Positions 1-8,206 of a stretch of DNA of 25,297 nucleotides are shown piece by piece; the stretch's first letter is position 1; each line of letters begins with the position of its first letter. The stretch is taken from positions 1 through 25,297 of the forward strand of contig JAMCVR010000077.1 of NCBI GenBank assembly GCA_023475455.1, in the 5' to 3' direction. A program made the position numbers and the translations under genes. The notes below the pieces were generated by a model. That model was not told the origin of the DNA and did not search any database. It saw only the letters and a program-made list of their open reading frames with translations. The stretch is from Thermoplasmatota archaeon. GTDB lineage: Bacteria; Pseudomonadota; Gammaproteobacteria; Burkholderiales; Thiobacillaceae.

Positions 1-654
1 GTCCTTGTTCAGGATGGGCAGTTCGGCGATATCAAAATGACCGCGCTCTACGAGTGGCGCAAGCGTCTCCGTGTAGTAGGGCGCATGGGCCGCGGCGAAG
101 GCGACGATGTCGGCCAGATCCTGCCGCTGTTTGGCGAGCAGTTGTGCGCGGTCGAGTGCCTGATTGTTCAGCAACCGGTCGAGATGGGCGTAACGCAGCG
201 GATGGCGCCCGCGGTGCAGCGCGTGCCGCAGGCGTTCGATCATGGCTGCGTCAGCGCGGCCAGCGCATCGTCCCAGGCGTGCCGGTTCGTGCTTGGCGTC
301 GTCGTACCAGAAGGCCAAAGGCTTGCCGGTGGAGCCGCCGGTGTGGCCGAGCTTCGCCCGGCTGCGGTCGGCGGTGCCGGCCAGCAGGTCGTCGAGGCGC
401 CGGACGGCGTCGTCCTTGTTCAGGATGGGCAGTTCGGCGATATCAAAATGACCGCGCTCTACGAGTGGCGCAAGCGTCTCCGTGTAGTAGGGCGCATGGG
501 CCGCGGCGAAGGCGACGATGTCGGCCAGATCCTGCCGCTGTTTGGCGAGCAGTTGTGCGCGGTCGAGTGCCTGATTGTTCAGCAACCGGTCGAGATGGGC
601 GTAACGCAGCGGATGGCGCCCGCGGTGCAGCGCGTGCCGCAGGCGTTCGATCAT
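1..654 (-). CDS. CapK/PaaK-like adenylate-forming enzyme (partial, N-terminus internally duplicated)
   Basis: The start is the ATG at 654-652, overlapping the stop of the upstream glycosyltransferase as ATGA, so the two are translationally coupled. The reading frame stays open to the left edge, so the C-terminus is missing. Residues about 108-118 read HTGGSTGKPLAFW, which matches the P-loop-like A3 motif of ANL-superfamily enzymes of the CapK/phenylacetate-CoA ligase type; such enzymes adenylate a carboxylate and often pass it to CoA or another acceptor. After about 123 codons the sequence jumps back, because of an exact 411-bp tandem duplication, into the tail of the previous gene and then repeats its own start (second ATG at 243-241). 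Since 411 is a multiple of 3, the frame continues through the junction. Starting at 654 would give a protein with a doubled N-terminus, while starting at 243 would give the presumed normal protein. The substrate cannot be inferred. The CapK/PaaK assignment is fairly sure, the exact function is not. Confidence 0.7.
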   Translation of the reverse strand, partial: MIERLRHALHRGRHPLRYAHLDRLLNNQALDRAQLLAKQRQDLADIVAFAAAHAPYYTETLAPLVERGHFDIAELPILNKDDAVRRLDDLLAGTADRSRAKLGHTGGSTGKPLAFWYDDAKHEPARLGRCAGRADAAMIERLRHALHRGRHPLRYAHLDRLLNNQALDRAQLLAKQRQDLADIVAFAAAHAPYYTETLAPLVERGHFDIAELPILNKD

Positions 655-697
655 GGCTGCGTCAGCGCGGCCAGCGCATCGTCCCAGGCGTGCCGGT
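1..697. repeat. Exact tandem duplication, period 411 bp
   Basis: Bases 1-286 are repeated exactly at 412-697, with the junction between copies at 286/287. The left copy begins outside the window, so its left breakpoint is not visible. The unit spans the last 42 bases of the glycosyltransferase gene and the first ~123 codons of the CapK-like gene. The glycosyltransferase stays intact on the right. An intact CapK-like reading frame may be restored from the second ATG. An unmerged contig overlap would produce the same pattern. Confidence 0.95.
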
Positions 698-2408
698 CGG
701 CGCGATAGTGGGCGATGGCGTGGAGCTGGCGTGTGCGCCAGGCGGCGCGGGCGTCGGCCGATTCGATGCGTGCATGGCAAGGCGACTCCGCGCCGAAATT
801 ATGCGCGATGTTGTCGGCAAACGCCTGAAAGTTCGCGCGCGCGCCGTCCAGCGCTTCGGCGTGGTTCCACCAGGCATCCGGGTCGTCCAGCAGCGCCTGC
901 ATCTGGCCGAGTTTTTCTTCGAGGATTGCACGCCTGACGCGATATTTCTCCAGCACGTCGGCCTGCACGCTTTCCAGCGTGGCGGCGATCTGCTCGGGCG
1001 CCATGGCGTGCCGCGGGTAGCCCAGTCCGGTCAGCCGTTCGATGGAAAACAGCATCACGTCGCCATGAAACTGCCGCTCGAACTCGTCGCACAGGTCGAT
1101 GCGCTCGCGTTCCGCCACCACGCCGGGGCGGAATTCCGATTGACCCGTGGCGTCGACCGTGCGCTTGTGCAGCATGGGCAGGTTGGCCGAGACGAAGCGT
1201 GCGCCGAGTTCGGCCTTCATCAGTCGTCCGAGCGTGGGGCCGGACATTCTCAAACGCAGCGGGGCGAAAGGGATGAACCAGTTCAAGGCCGAGGCGCGGA
1301 AGACCGCGTTGCCCGTATAGACGGTGCGCGCGGGCTGCACGCTTGGCATGGCGCCCGCATGCCGGTAGCCGATGACGCGGGTGGGATGTCCGCCGTGGAA
1401 AAAGCGGCTCAGGTGCCGCGAAAAGTCGTCGAAACACATGGCGTTGCTGGGGCTGCCATCCAGCGTGCAACGGTAGCGATGGGGGGCATCGGCTTGCCGG
1501 AAGCCGAACAGGACGGCCATGTCGTGATACGCGGCTTCGCCCGCTCCCCGCGTGCCGGGCCCGGGCTGCCGGTAGGCATGCCGCGGATCGCAGCCGGCCA
1601 TTTCGCGCAGGAAACCGGCCACGTCCTCGAGGAAGTTGCCGGCCATCGCTGCGGGCGAAACCGGCGGGTCGCCGACCACCTTGCCGGTCAGCACCTCGGC
1701 ATCGGTGGCGCTGAAGATGGCGTCGAGCTGCGCGAGGAAATTCACCGCGCAGACGTCGCGGTCACCGTCGGCAGTGGCGACCTTCACCCTGAAGGTCTGG
1801 TCGGCATCCAGCGTGTAGAAGAGGAGGGGCGCATCCGCTCGCTTCATCCGCGCCAGTTTCAGCCAGGCGATGTTGCGCATGATCGCTTGGCCCTTGTGGC
1901 TGAAGTCCTCGGGGAACAGGTCGCCGACGATGCGCGACAGGTCGATGGTGCCGGGCAGCGCGGCGAGCAGCGCACGCTGTTCGTCGAGCCCGAAGACGTG
2001 CACGTCCAACCCGCGCGCGTCGAACTCGCGGGCGATTGCCCGATGCGCGCCGATCAGGGCAGGGTCGCGCGTGTCGTCGGCGATCATCACCGAAATCTTT
2101 TGCCAGCGCCCGCCGCGCTGCCCGCCGTAGCCGTACAGATTGCAGAGATCGAGCAGGCTGTCGAGGCAGGCGCGCAGCTGCTGCGGGCTGTCGGCGACCG
2201 GAATGACGACGACGAAGTGGTGACGGCGATCCGCCCCGCGCGCGGCGATCAGCGTTTCCAGCCGCCGCCAGGCCGATTGGTACGACGGCAGCAGCGATTC
2301 GTCGAAGCCGCCGTCCCACAGCGCGGCTTCGAAGCGGGCGATGGCGGCGCGCTGCGCCGCGATTCGTTCGTCTGGGCTAGCGAGCCGACAGGTAGCGGGG
2401 GAAGGCAT
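651..2408 (-). CDS. GT-A-type glycosyltransferase-like protein
   Basis: A 585-residue protein. Residues about 64-85 (HFVVVIPVADSPQQLRACLD) look like the first beta strand and nucleotide-binding loop of a family-2-like GT-A glycosyltransferase. ISVMIADDTRDP (about 105-116) fits the next acidic strand, and FYTLDADQTF (about 197-206) holds a DxD-type motif (DAD, 201-203) that would bind metal and nucleotide sugar. The C-terminal half is not recognised and contains a charged helical stretch. No signal peptide or clear membrane segment is visible, so a cytoplasmic location is likely. The start used lies 32 bases inside the end of the upstream thiamine-diphosphate enzyme gene, and its stop overlaps the next gene as ATGA. 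The three genes are therefore one operon. Substrate and acceptor are unknown; the family call rests on motifs only. Confidence 0.6.
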   Translation of the reverse strand: MPSPATCRLASPDERIAAQRAAIARFEAALWDGGFDESLLPSYQSAWRRLETLIAARGADRRHHFVVVIPVADSPQQLRACLDSLLDLCNLYGYGGQRGGRWQKISVMIADDTRDPALIGAHRAIAREFDARGLDVHVFGLDEQRALLAALPGTIDLSRIVGDLFPEDFSHKGQAIMRNIAWLKLARMKRADAPLLFYTLDADQTFRVKVATADGDRDVCAVNFLAQLDAIFSATDAEVLTGKVVGDPPVSPAAMAGNFLEDVAGFLREMAGCDPRHAYRQPGPGTRGAGEAAYHDMAVLFGFRQADAPHRYRCTLDGSPSNAMCFDDFSRHLSRFFHGGHPTRVIGYRHAGAMPSVQPARTVYTGNAVFRASALNWFIPFAPLRLRMSGPTLGRLMKAELGARFVSANLPMLHKRTVDATGQSEFRPGVVAERERIDLCDEFERQFHGDVMLFSIERLTGLGYPRHAMAPEQIAATLESVQADVLEKYRVRRAILEEKLGQMQALLDDPDAWWNHAEALDGARANFQAFADNIAHNFGAESPCHARIESADARAAWRTRQLHAIAHYRADRHAWDDALAALTQP

Positions 2409-4041
2409 GCTTGTCGAGCAGGATTTCGATGAGGTTGATCGCGCCGGTCAGGTCGGCCTCGGCAAACAGACGGTCGAGGTCGGCCCCGGTTTCGACGCGG
2501 TAATGCGCGACCCCGAACGACCGCGCGAGCAGGCCGAAGTCGGGGTTGGTGAAGTCGCAGTCGATGTAGCGCTCGCCGTAGAGCTGGAACTGGTTCTTGC
2601 GGATCAGGCTCAGCGTGGCGTTGTTGATCACCACCACGTTGAGCGGGATGCCGTAGTTCACCGCCGTCATCATTTCCATGCAGCACATCTGGAAGCCGCC
2701 GTCGCCGAGGATGGCGAAGGTCGGGCTGTCCTTGGCATGGCAGCGCGCGCCGATGGCGGCGGGGATCGCGTGGCCGAGCGAGGAGATGCCGGAATTCGGG
2801 AAGTAGTGGTTGCGATCGGAAACGTCGAAGTAGCTCTGCGCGAAGACGATGTTGTCGTCGAACACCAGCGCGTTGTGCGGGAAGTGCCGGGCAAGCGCGC
2901 CGTAGAACCGCCGGATCAGGTGGAACGCTTCCTGTTGCGCAGCCGCTTCATCGTTCGCCGTCGGCATGACGGCGGCACGGTGATCGTCGAGCCGATCCAG
3001 CGCCTTCGGCGCCATGCCGTCCGCATCGAGCGCGGCGAACACGTCCTCCATCACGGCGCGGATGTCGCCGCACATCGCCGCGTCCGGCTGGAACACGCGG
3101 CCGAGTTGCGCGGGGTCGCGATCCACCTGGGCGATTTTCTTGTCGGCCAGCAGCCTGGCGTCCCACAGATAGCTGGTGCGTTCGTTGAAGCCGGCGCCGA
3201 GAAAAATCAGCAGGTCGGCATGATCGACGAGGTAACGGTACGCGTCGCCATTGGACGTTACGCCGAGACAACCGAGCGACAGGGGCGTGCCCTCGGCCAC
3301 CACGCCCTTGGCCTTGAGGCTGGTGGCGACCGGAATGTGGAAGCGTTCGGAAAACGCAGCGACGACCTCGCGCGCGCCCGCCCGGATGCAGCCGTGGCCG
3401 GCGACGATCACCGGGGTGCGCGCATCCCGGATCAGCTCGGCGAACGCTGCGACCGACGCCGTGTTGCGGATCGCCGCCTTGCGCGGAAAATGAATCTGCT
3501 CGAGCACGTCGTCGTCGACCGTTTCCTTCTGCACGTTGTAGGGGATCGACAGCAGCACCGGCCCCGGTTCGCGCCCGAGCAGCGCCTGCGTGGCCTGGTT
3601 CAGCACCTGGCCCAGATAGTCGGTGCGTTCGACCCGCTTGCGATAGCGGGTGATGCCGGCGAACAGCGCGCCCTGGTCGATGGCGCCGCCTTCGCCCGAG
3701 CTTTCCTGCAGGCCGCCCTTGCCGAAGATATACGTGGAGGTCTCGCCGGTGATCGCCAGCACCGGCAGCCGCTCGGCGTAGGCGTTGGCGATCCCGGTGA
3801 CGAGATTGGTCGCGCCCGGTCCGGCGGTGGCGATGCAGGCGGAGGGCTGGTGCGACACCCGCGCATAGCCGCCCGCCATGAAAGCCGCGCCCTGCTCGTG
3901 CTTCACCAGCACGCTCTTCAGCTTCGAATCATGCAGGCGGTCGTAGATCGGCAGCACGTGCGCGCCCGGCATGCCGAAAAGGGTATCGATGCCCAGGCGC
4001 TCCAGATATCGGACGATCAGTTCGCTGACGGAAATATTCAT
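2377..4041 (-). CDS. Thiamine-diphosphate-dependent enzyme, acetolactate synthase large-subunit type
   Basis: At 554 residues it has the usual length and three-domain order of this family. The N-terminal PYR domain carries the activating glutamate in KHEQGAAFMAGGYAR (E49), followed by TAGPGATNLVTGIANAY, typical of acetolactate-synthase-like enzymes. The C-terminal PP domain has the ThDP/Mg motif starting GDGGFQ (446) and ending in NN (473-474). Family members decarboxylate a 2-oxo acid and transfer or release the resulting unit. The next gene in the operon is a glycosyltransferase, then a CapK-like adenylating enzyme, and no small regulatory subunit (ilvN type) is adjacent. A role in a specialised pathway, rather than branched-chain amino acid synthesis, is therefore my inference. 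The ATG at 4041 fits the family N-terminus, although no strong Shine-Dalgarno is visible. It is the first visible gene of the operon. Confidence 0.8.
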   Translation of the reverse strand: MNISVSELIVRYLERLGIDTLFGMPGAHVLPIYDRLHDSKLKSVLVKHEQGAAFMAGGYARVSHQPSACIATAGPGATNLVTGIANAYAERLPVLAITGETSTYIFGKGGLQESSGEGGAIDQGALFAGITRYRKRVERTDYLGQVLNQATQALLGREPGPVLLSIPYNVQKETVDDDVLEQIHFPRKAAIRNTASVAAFAELIRDARTPVIVAGHGCIRAGAREVVAAFSERFHIPVATSLKAKGVVAEGTPLSLGCLGVTSNGDAYRYLVDHADLLIFLGAGFNERTSYLWDARLLADKKIAQVDRDPAQLGRVFQPDAAMCGDIRAVMEDVFAALDADGMAPKALDRLDDHRAAVMPTANDEAAAQQEAFHLIRRFYGALARHFPHNALVFDDNIVFAQSYFDVSDRNHYFPNSGISSLGHAIPAAIGARCHAKDSPTFAILGDGGFQMCCMEMMTAVNYGIPLNVVVINNATLSLIRKNQFQLYGERYIDCDFTNPDFGLLARSFGVAHYRVETGADLDRLFAEADLTGAINLIEILLDKHAFPRYLSAR

Positions 4042-4209
4042 GACTTGTTTTTATGCATGCTGCGGTCTCGCTCCGGGTTCCACGCCCCGGCAGGGAATGG
4101 CGGAAGCCTCCGATTTGAGCACAAGATGCTCCGCTGGGGAACCGCGGGCAGCGCGCGAATCCGTCTCGATGTCGGGGTTTTTGCGGCCGTGCGGGAGAAG
4201 GCCCGCGGC
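4042..4209. other. Gap upstream of the ThDP-enzyme operon
   Basis: This 168-base spacer lies between the transaldolase stop and the start of the ThDP-enzyme gene, both on the minus strand. It should hold the operon promoter unless the operon is read through from transaldolase. I see no convincing paired -35/-10 hexamers, no strong terminator hairpin and no conserved small ORF. Confidence 0.4.
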
Positions 4210-5289
4210 TCAGGCCAGCTGCGCGAGAAGTTTCTGGAGCGAGGACTCAAACAGTTTGACGCCGTCGTCCTGCAGGGTATTGCCGACCGCGTCCATGTCG
4301 ATGCCCAGCCGCGCCAGTTCGGCCAGCTGCGCTTCCGCTTCGGCGATGCCTTCTTCCACCCGCGGCGCCGGCCGGCCGTGGTCGCGCAGCGCAGCGAGCG
4401 TCTTGTCGGGCAGGGTGTTGATGGTTTCGCGGCCGATCAGCGGTTCGACGTAGAGCAGGTCGTGGTAGTCGGGATTCTTCACCCCCGTGCTCGCCCACAG
4501 CAGATATTGCGGGGTTGCGCCCTGCTGTGCCAGCGTGGCGAAGGCCTCGCCGTGAAAGATTTTCAGATAGCGTTGATAGGCGAGCCTGGCCATCGCCACC
4601 GCCGCCTTGCCGCGCAGCGACAGCGCTTCCTGCGTGCCGATGGTGGTGAGTTGCGAGTCGACCAGGGTATCGACGCGCGACAGGAACAGGCTCGCCACCG
4701 CCTTGCTGCGGCGCACGTCGGCGCCGGCGCGAGACCGCGCGGTGAGGCCGCGGATATAGGCGTCGAACACCGACTGGACCTGCGCGACCGAAAACAGCAG
4801 CGTCACGTTGACGTTGACGCCGAGCGTGGTCAGCGCCTCGAACGCGCTGAGGCCTTCGGGCGTGCCCGGCACCTTGATCAACAGGTTGCGGCGGTTTACC
4901 GCGGCGGACAGGCGCTGCGCTTCCTCCACCGTGCGCGCGGCGTCGTAGGCCCAGCGCGGCGCGACTTCCAGGCTGACGTAGCCGTCGTTGCCGCCGCTGG
5001 CTTCATGCACGGCCAGCAGCAGGTCGCAGGCGTCCTGGATGTCGGGGATGACCAGCGCTTCGTAGCGACGTTCGGCATCCGGCTCGCAGGCCTTCAGCCG
5101 CGCCAGGTCGTCGGCGTAATATGGGCTGGTGGCCAGCGCGTTCTGGAAGATCGACGGGTTCGAGGTCACGCCCGACACGCCGTCCTCGGCGATGAGTCTG
5201 GCCAGGGTGCCGTCGCGGAGCAGGCTGCGCGACAGATTGTCCAGCCAGAGGCTTTGGCCGAGGGTGGTTACGTGCTGCGTGGCATTCAT
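4210..5289 (-). CDS. tal: Transaldolase
   Basis: Transfers a dihydroxyacetone unit between sugar phosphates (sedoheptulose-7-phosphate plus glyceraldehyde-3-phosphate to erythrose-4-phosphate plus fructose-6-phosphate) in the cytosolic pentose phosphate pathway. At 359 residues it has the length of the longer bacterial Tal subfamily. GVTSNPSIFQNA (about 40-51) is the N-terminal signature. LLIKVPGT contains the Schiff-base lysine (K139), and YLLWASTGVKNPDY matches the conserved C-terminal strand. The ATG at 5289 is preceded by GAGGA at suitable spacing. It is divergent from aroC, whose pathway uses erythrose-4-phosphate made by this enzyme; that metabolic link is known, but co-regulation is only a guess. 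The reading frame is intact and looks functional. Confidence 0.95.
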   Translation of the reverse strand: MNATQHVTTLGQSLWLDNLSRSLLRDGTLARLIAEDGVSGVTSNPSIFQNALATSPYYADDLARLKACEPDAERRYEALVIPDIQDACDLLLAVHEASGGNDGYVSLEVAPRWAYDAARTVEEAQRLSAAVNRRNLLIKVPGTPEGLSAFEALTTLGVNVNVTLLFSVAQVQSVFDAYIRGLTARSRAGADVRRSKAVASLFLSRVDTLVDSQLTTIGTQEALSLRGKAAVAMARLAYQRYLKIFHGEAFATLAQQGATPQYLLWASTGVKNPDYHDLLYVEPLIGRETINTLPDKTLAALRDHGRPAPRVEEGIAEAEAQLAELARLGIDMDAVGNTLQDDGVKLFESSLQKLLAQLA

Positions 5290-5387
5290 GGGCGGTCCTC
5301 ACGGAAAGAATGGGTTCAGGATAGAACAGTCATGTGACGACAAGTTTCGCCGGGCCGCGCGGCCGGCGCCCGAAGCCGCGCCTGTGC

Positions 5388-5393
5388 TAGACT
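5388..5393 (+). promoter_or_regulatory. Candidate extended -10 of aroC
   Basis: TGTGCTAGACT (5383-5393) resembles an extended -10 element (TGN plus TAGACT) about 50 bases before the aroC start. No good -35 hexamer lies at the expected distance, so this is a weak prediction. Confidence 0.3.
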
Positions 5394-5445
5394 GCGGCGC
5401 ATTCCTTCGGTTCTGCCAGCTTCGTCTCTTTTCCAGGCTATTCAC

Positions 5446-6546
5446 ATGTCAGGCAGTACACTCGGCAAACTGTTCTGTGTCACCGTGTTCGGCGAATCGC
5501 ACGGTCCCGCCATCGGCTGCGTGGTCGACGGCTGCCCGCCCGGCATGACGCTCGCCGAGACCGACATCCAGCACGACCTCGACCGCCGCAAACCCGGCAC
5601 CTCGCGCCACGTCACCCAGCGCCGCGAATCCGACACGGTGGAAATCCTCTCCGGCCTGTACGAAGGCAGGACCACCGGCACGCCGATCGCGCTCTTGATC
5701 CGCAACGAGGACCCGCGCAGCAAGGACTACGGCAACATCGGCGAAACCTTCCGCCCCGGCCACGCCGACTACACCTATACGCAGAAATACGGTTTCCGCG
5801 ACCCGCGCGGCGGCGGGCGCTCGTCGGCGCGGCTGACCGCGCCCATCGTCGGCGCCGGCGCCATCGCGAAGAAGTGGCTCAGGGAAAAATACGGCATCGT
5901 GATCCGCGGCCACATGAGCGCGCTCGGGCCGATCGACATTCCCTTCGAGTCGTGGGACGAAATCGGCAACAACGCCTTTTTCTCGCCCAATGCCGCCATC
6001 GTGCCGCAGCTCGAGGACTACATGGACGCGCTGCGCAAGTCGGGCGATTCGGTCGGCGCGAAAATCAGCGTGGTGGCCGAGAACGTGCCGCCCGGCTGGG
6101 GCGAGCCGCTGTACGACAAGCTCGACGCCGACCTCGCCCACGCGCTGATGGGGCTGAACGCGGTGAAGGGCGTGGAAATCGGCGACGGCATGCAGGCCGC
6201 GCGGCAGAAGGGCACCGAGCACCGCGACGAAATCACCTCCGAGGGCTTCTTGAGCAACCACGCCGGCGGCGTGCTCGGCGGCATCTCAAGCGGCCAGGCC
6301 GTCGTCGCCCACATCGCGATCAAGCCCACCTCGTCGATGCGCCTGCCCGGCCGCTCGATCGACCTGCACGGCCAGCCGGTCGAGGTCGTCACCCACGGCC
6401 GCCACGATCCCTGCGTCGGCATCCGCGCCACCCCGATCGCCGAGGCGCTGATGGCCATCGTGCTGATGGACCACGCGCTGCGCCACCGCGCGCAGTGCGG
6501 CGACGTGGCGAGCGGCACGCCGGCGGTGCCGGGCACGGCCGGGTAG
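5446..6546 (+). CDS. aroC: Chorismate synthase
   Basis: Catalyses the last step of the shikimate pathway, 5-enolpyruvylshikimate-3-phosphate to chorismate, needing reduced FMN. The 366-residue length is normal. Signatures in order are [10 protein letters not shown] near residue 15, [40 protein letters not shown] and, near the C-terminus, [17 protein letters not shown]. These cover the known chorismate synthase patterns, including the FMN- and substrate-contacting histidine and arginines. The start at 5446 has a modest AGG about 8 bases upstream. It is divergent from transaldolase and ends 15 bases before the convergent outer-membrane protein gene. Nothing is unusual, and it is a reliable anchor for a normal chromosomal region. 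Confidence 0.98.
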   Translation: MSGSTLGKLFCVTVFGESHGPAIGCVVDGCPPGMTLAETDIQHDLDRRKPGTSRHVTQRRESDTVEILSGLYEGRTTGTPIALLIRNEDPRSKDYGNIGETFRPGHADYTYTQKYGFRDPRGGGRSSARLTAPIVGAGAIAKKWLREKYGIVIRGHMSALGPIDIPFESWDEIGNNAFFSPNAAIVPQLEDYMDALRKSGDSVGAKISVVAENVPPGWGEPLYDKLDADLAHALMGLNAVKGVEIGDGMQAARQKGTEHRDEITSEGFLSNHAGGVLGGISSGQAVVAHIAIKPTSSMRLPGRSIDLHGQPVEVVTHGRHDPCVGIRATPIAEALMAIVLMDHALRHRAQCGDVASGTPAVPGTAG

Positions 6547-6561
6547 CCGGAATACGCTTCC

Positions 6562-7512
6562 TCAGTTCAGCGTCAGGGAAAACCCGAGCGACAGCGCGTA
6601 GTCGTGGGTGAGCTGAACACCGTTCACGTTCTGGTAGACCGGAAGTTCGAGCTGGCCGTAGATGGATACCTTCCTCGACCAGACGTAAGCCAGGCCCGGC
6701 ACCAGCGCCGCTTCCGTGCGTCCGCTTTCGTCCGGTTCGGCATTGACGCCCCGATCCTGTGTCGCATAGAGCAGGGTTCCCTGCAGGATCAGGTCCAGTT
6801 TTCCGGTGACGGGAACCAGCCAGCCCGCCTGCACCCCGGCGCGCCGGCCCGGCCGGAATCCGTCCTTTTCGTTGAGCGGCGCCTGCAGCGTCAGGTTGGA
6901 AAACAAGCTGCCGGGCAGGGACAGCGGGGCGTAGGCCAGCCCGCCCCCCAGCAGCAGGTCGGTGGTCCCGCTGCCGGGCTGCACGCTGCGCTCGGCCTCG
7001 TCGCCGTCCGCATTGCGGACACCGGTTCTGCCGGTGGGCAGCTTCAGCCCGCCCTGCAGGCTCCACGACATTCCGTCCGCATGACGTCCGGCGGGCTGGT
7101 GGCGCAGTGTCAGCCGCGCATCGCCGATCTCGTCGAACTGCCAGGCTTCCGGGATGGGAGGTCCATCTTGGTTGAGGATATGGAGATGCTCGCGGTTCGA
7201 ATAGGGCAGCACCAGGCCCGCGCTCCAGTCGGGCGCAAACCCGTATTCCAGCCCGAGCAGCGCATTGCGGTTCAGCGTCTTGGTTTCTTCGTGATCCGAG
7301 GAGATTTCGGCCGCCGAGATTTTCTTCGTGCCCGCGCGCAGCCGGTCCTGCTTGAGATATTCCGCCTGTCCCCATACGCGCCAGCCCTGGCTCACGCCCT
7401 GGGTCAGCGACAGCCAGTCGTTCGAAGCGGAACAGAATGCCGCCCCGCAGCCGGCCTGAGCGCTTCCGCTCGCGAGGCATCCGGCGAGCATCAGCGTTCG
7501 TATTGTTTTCAT
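6562..7512 (-). CDS. Outer-membrane beta-barrel protein, transporter-like
   Basis: A 316-residue protein with a clear signal peptide (MKTIRTLMLAGCLASGSAQA) followed by a Cys-containing N-terminus (GCGAAFCSASNDW). The rest is a chain of alternating amphipathic strands rich in Gly, Leu and Tyr with short turns, for example LLGLEYGFAPDWSAGLVLPY and TDLLLGGGLAYAPLSL, ending in ALSLGFSLTLN. This is the pattern of an outer-membrane barrel such as the proteins often annotated 'transporter' or MetA-pathway-like. The cargo is unknown. Longer upstream starts exist, but the ATG at 7512 is right because AAAAAAGGAGAG sits just before it and the signal peptide begins there. Its first 57 codons and its promoter are repeated downstream of 7867. 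It is divergent from the phospholipase D gene. Confidence 0.7.
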   Translation of the reverse strand: MKTIRTLMLAGCLASGSAQAGCGAAFCSASNDWLSLTQGVSQGWRVWGQAEYLKQDRLRAGTKKISAAEISSDHEETKTLNRNALLGLEYGFAPDWSAGLVLPYSNREHLHILNQDGPPIPEAWQFDEIGDARLTLRHQPAGRHADGMSWSLQGGLKLPTGRTGVRNADGDEAERSVQPGSGTTDLLLGGGLAYAPLSLPGSLFSNLTLQAPLNEKDGFRPGRRAGVQAGWLVPVTGKLDLILQGTLLYATQDRGVNAEPDESGRTEAALVPGLAYVWSRKVSIYGQLELPVYQNVNGVQLTHDYALSLGFSLTLN

Positions 7513-7539
7513 GTTGGTCTCTCCTTTTTTTGAGCGGCA

Positions 7540-7646
7540 ATTGTATTGCAGGGAGCCCGGCTGCTGCTGCCGTGCGGCATATTGCCGCGCTCCGCCGGCC
7601 GGGGAGGGAGGACGCCGTCTTCGAGCCGGGGCGGGCCCGATACAAT
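7540..7646. promoter_or_regulatory. Divergent promoter pair, copy 1
   Basis: On the minus strand TACAAT (7545-7540) lies 28 bases before the barrel-protein start, inside a small inverted repeat GCAAT-TGT-ATTGC that could be an operator. On the plus strand TACAAT (7641-7646) lies about 35 bases before the phospholipase D start. The -35 regions are poor matches. The same arrangement recurs in copy 2. Confidence 0.45.
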
Positions 7647-7680
7647 CGAAGTTGCGCGCTGCGCGAATCAGGGAAGGGAC

Positions 7681-7881
7681 ATGAACGGGGCAAGACATTT
7701 CATTGCGGCCGGCCTGCTGGCCACGCTGGCGTGGCTGTCCGGCCCGGCGCCGGCCGCGGCCTCGCCGATGGCCTTCGTCGACAGCCAGATCGCCGCGCAT
7801 CCCGACGAAACCGGCGTGGTCGTGCTGGACACCGGCGAGGCGGCGCTCCTGGCGCGCGCCTGGCTGGCCGGTCCTGCTTGA
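7681..7881 (+). pseudogene. Truncated 5' copy of the phospholipase D gene
   Basis: The stub begins at the same ATG context as the intact gene at 8207 and carries its signal peptide and about 63 codons. At the duplication junction (7870) it runs into antisense barrel-gene sequence and stops three codons later at TGA (7879-7881). It lacks both HKD motifs and cannot be catalytic. If expressed it would yield a short exported peptide. Confidence 0.9.
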
Positions 7882-8038
7882 GATATTCCGCCTGTCCCCA
7901 TACGCGCCAGCCCTGGCTCACGCCCTGGGTCAGCGACAGCCAGTCGTTCGAAGCGGAACAGAATGCCGCCCCGCAGCCGGCCTGAGCGCTTCCGCTCGCG
8001 AGGCATCCGGCGAGCATCAGCGTTCGTATTGTTTTCAT
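7700..8038 (-). pseudogene. Truncated 5' copy of the barrel-protein gene
   Basis: The copy starts at the ATG at 8038 with the same GGAGAG site as the intact gene and encodes the signal peptide plus about 57 codons in all of the barrel protein. It then crosses the junction at 7870-7867 into antisense phospholipase D sequence and stays open to 7700, giving a roughly 112-residue chimera with an arginine- and proline-rich tail. That tail has the composition of an out-of-frame shadow. Confidence 0.85.
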
Positions 8039-8065
8039 GTTGGTCTCTCCTTTTTTTGAGCGGCA

Positions 8066-8172
8066 ATTGTATTGCAGGGAGCCCGGCTGCTGCTGCCGTG
8101 CGGCATATTGCCGCGCTCCGCCGGCCGGGGAGGGAGGACGCCGTCTTCGAGCCGGGGCGGGCCCGATACAAT
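8066..8172. promoter_or_regulatory. Divergent promoter pair, copy 2
   Basis: An exact duplicate of the 7540-7646 elements. The minus-strand TACAAT is at 8071-8066 and the plus-strand TACAAT at 8167-8172. In this arrangement the intact phospholipase D gene is driven by copy 2 and the intact barrel gene by copy 1. The two inner promoters therefore fire toward each other across the truncated stubs. Confidence 0.45.
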
Positions 8173-8206
8173 CGAAGTTGCGCGCTGCGCGAATCAGGGA
8201 AGGGAC

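Noticed and set aside
54..2432. Long plus-strand ORF opposite the glycosyltransferase
   Set aside because: Its composition is Arg/Ala/Gly-rich shadow sequence, it has no motifs, and the minus strand has clear domain motifs and coupled starts.
2341..5337. 998-codon plus-strand ORF
   Set aside because: It lies antisense to the ThDP enzyme and transaldolase, both unmistakable; long antisense frames are common in GC-rich DNA.
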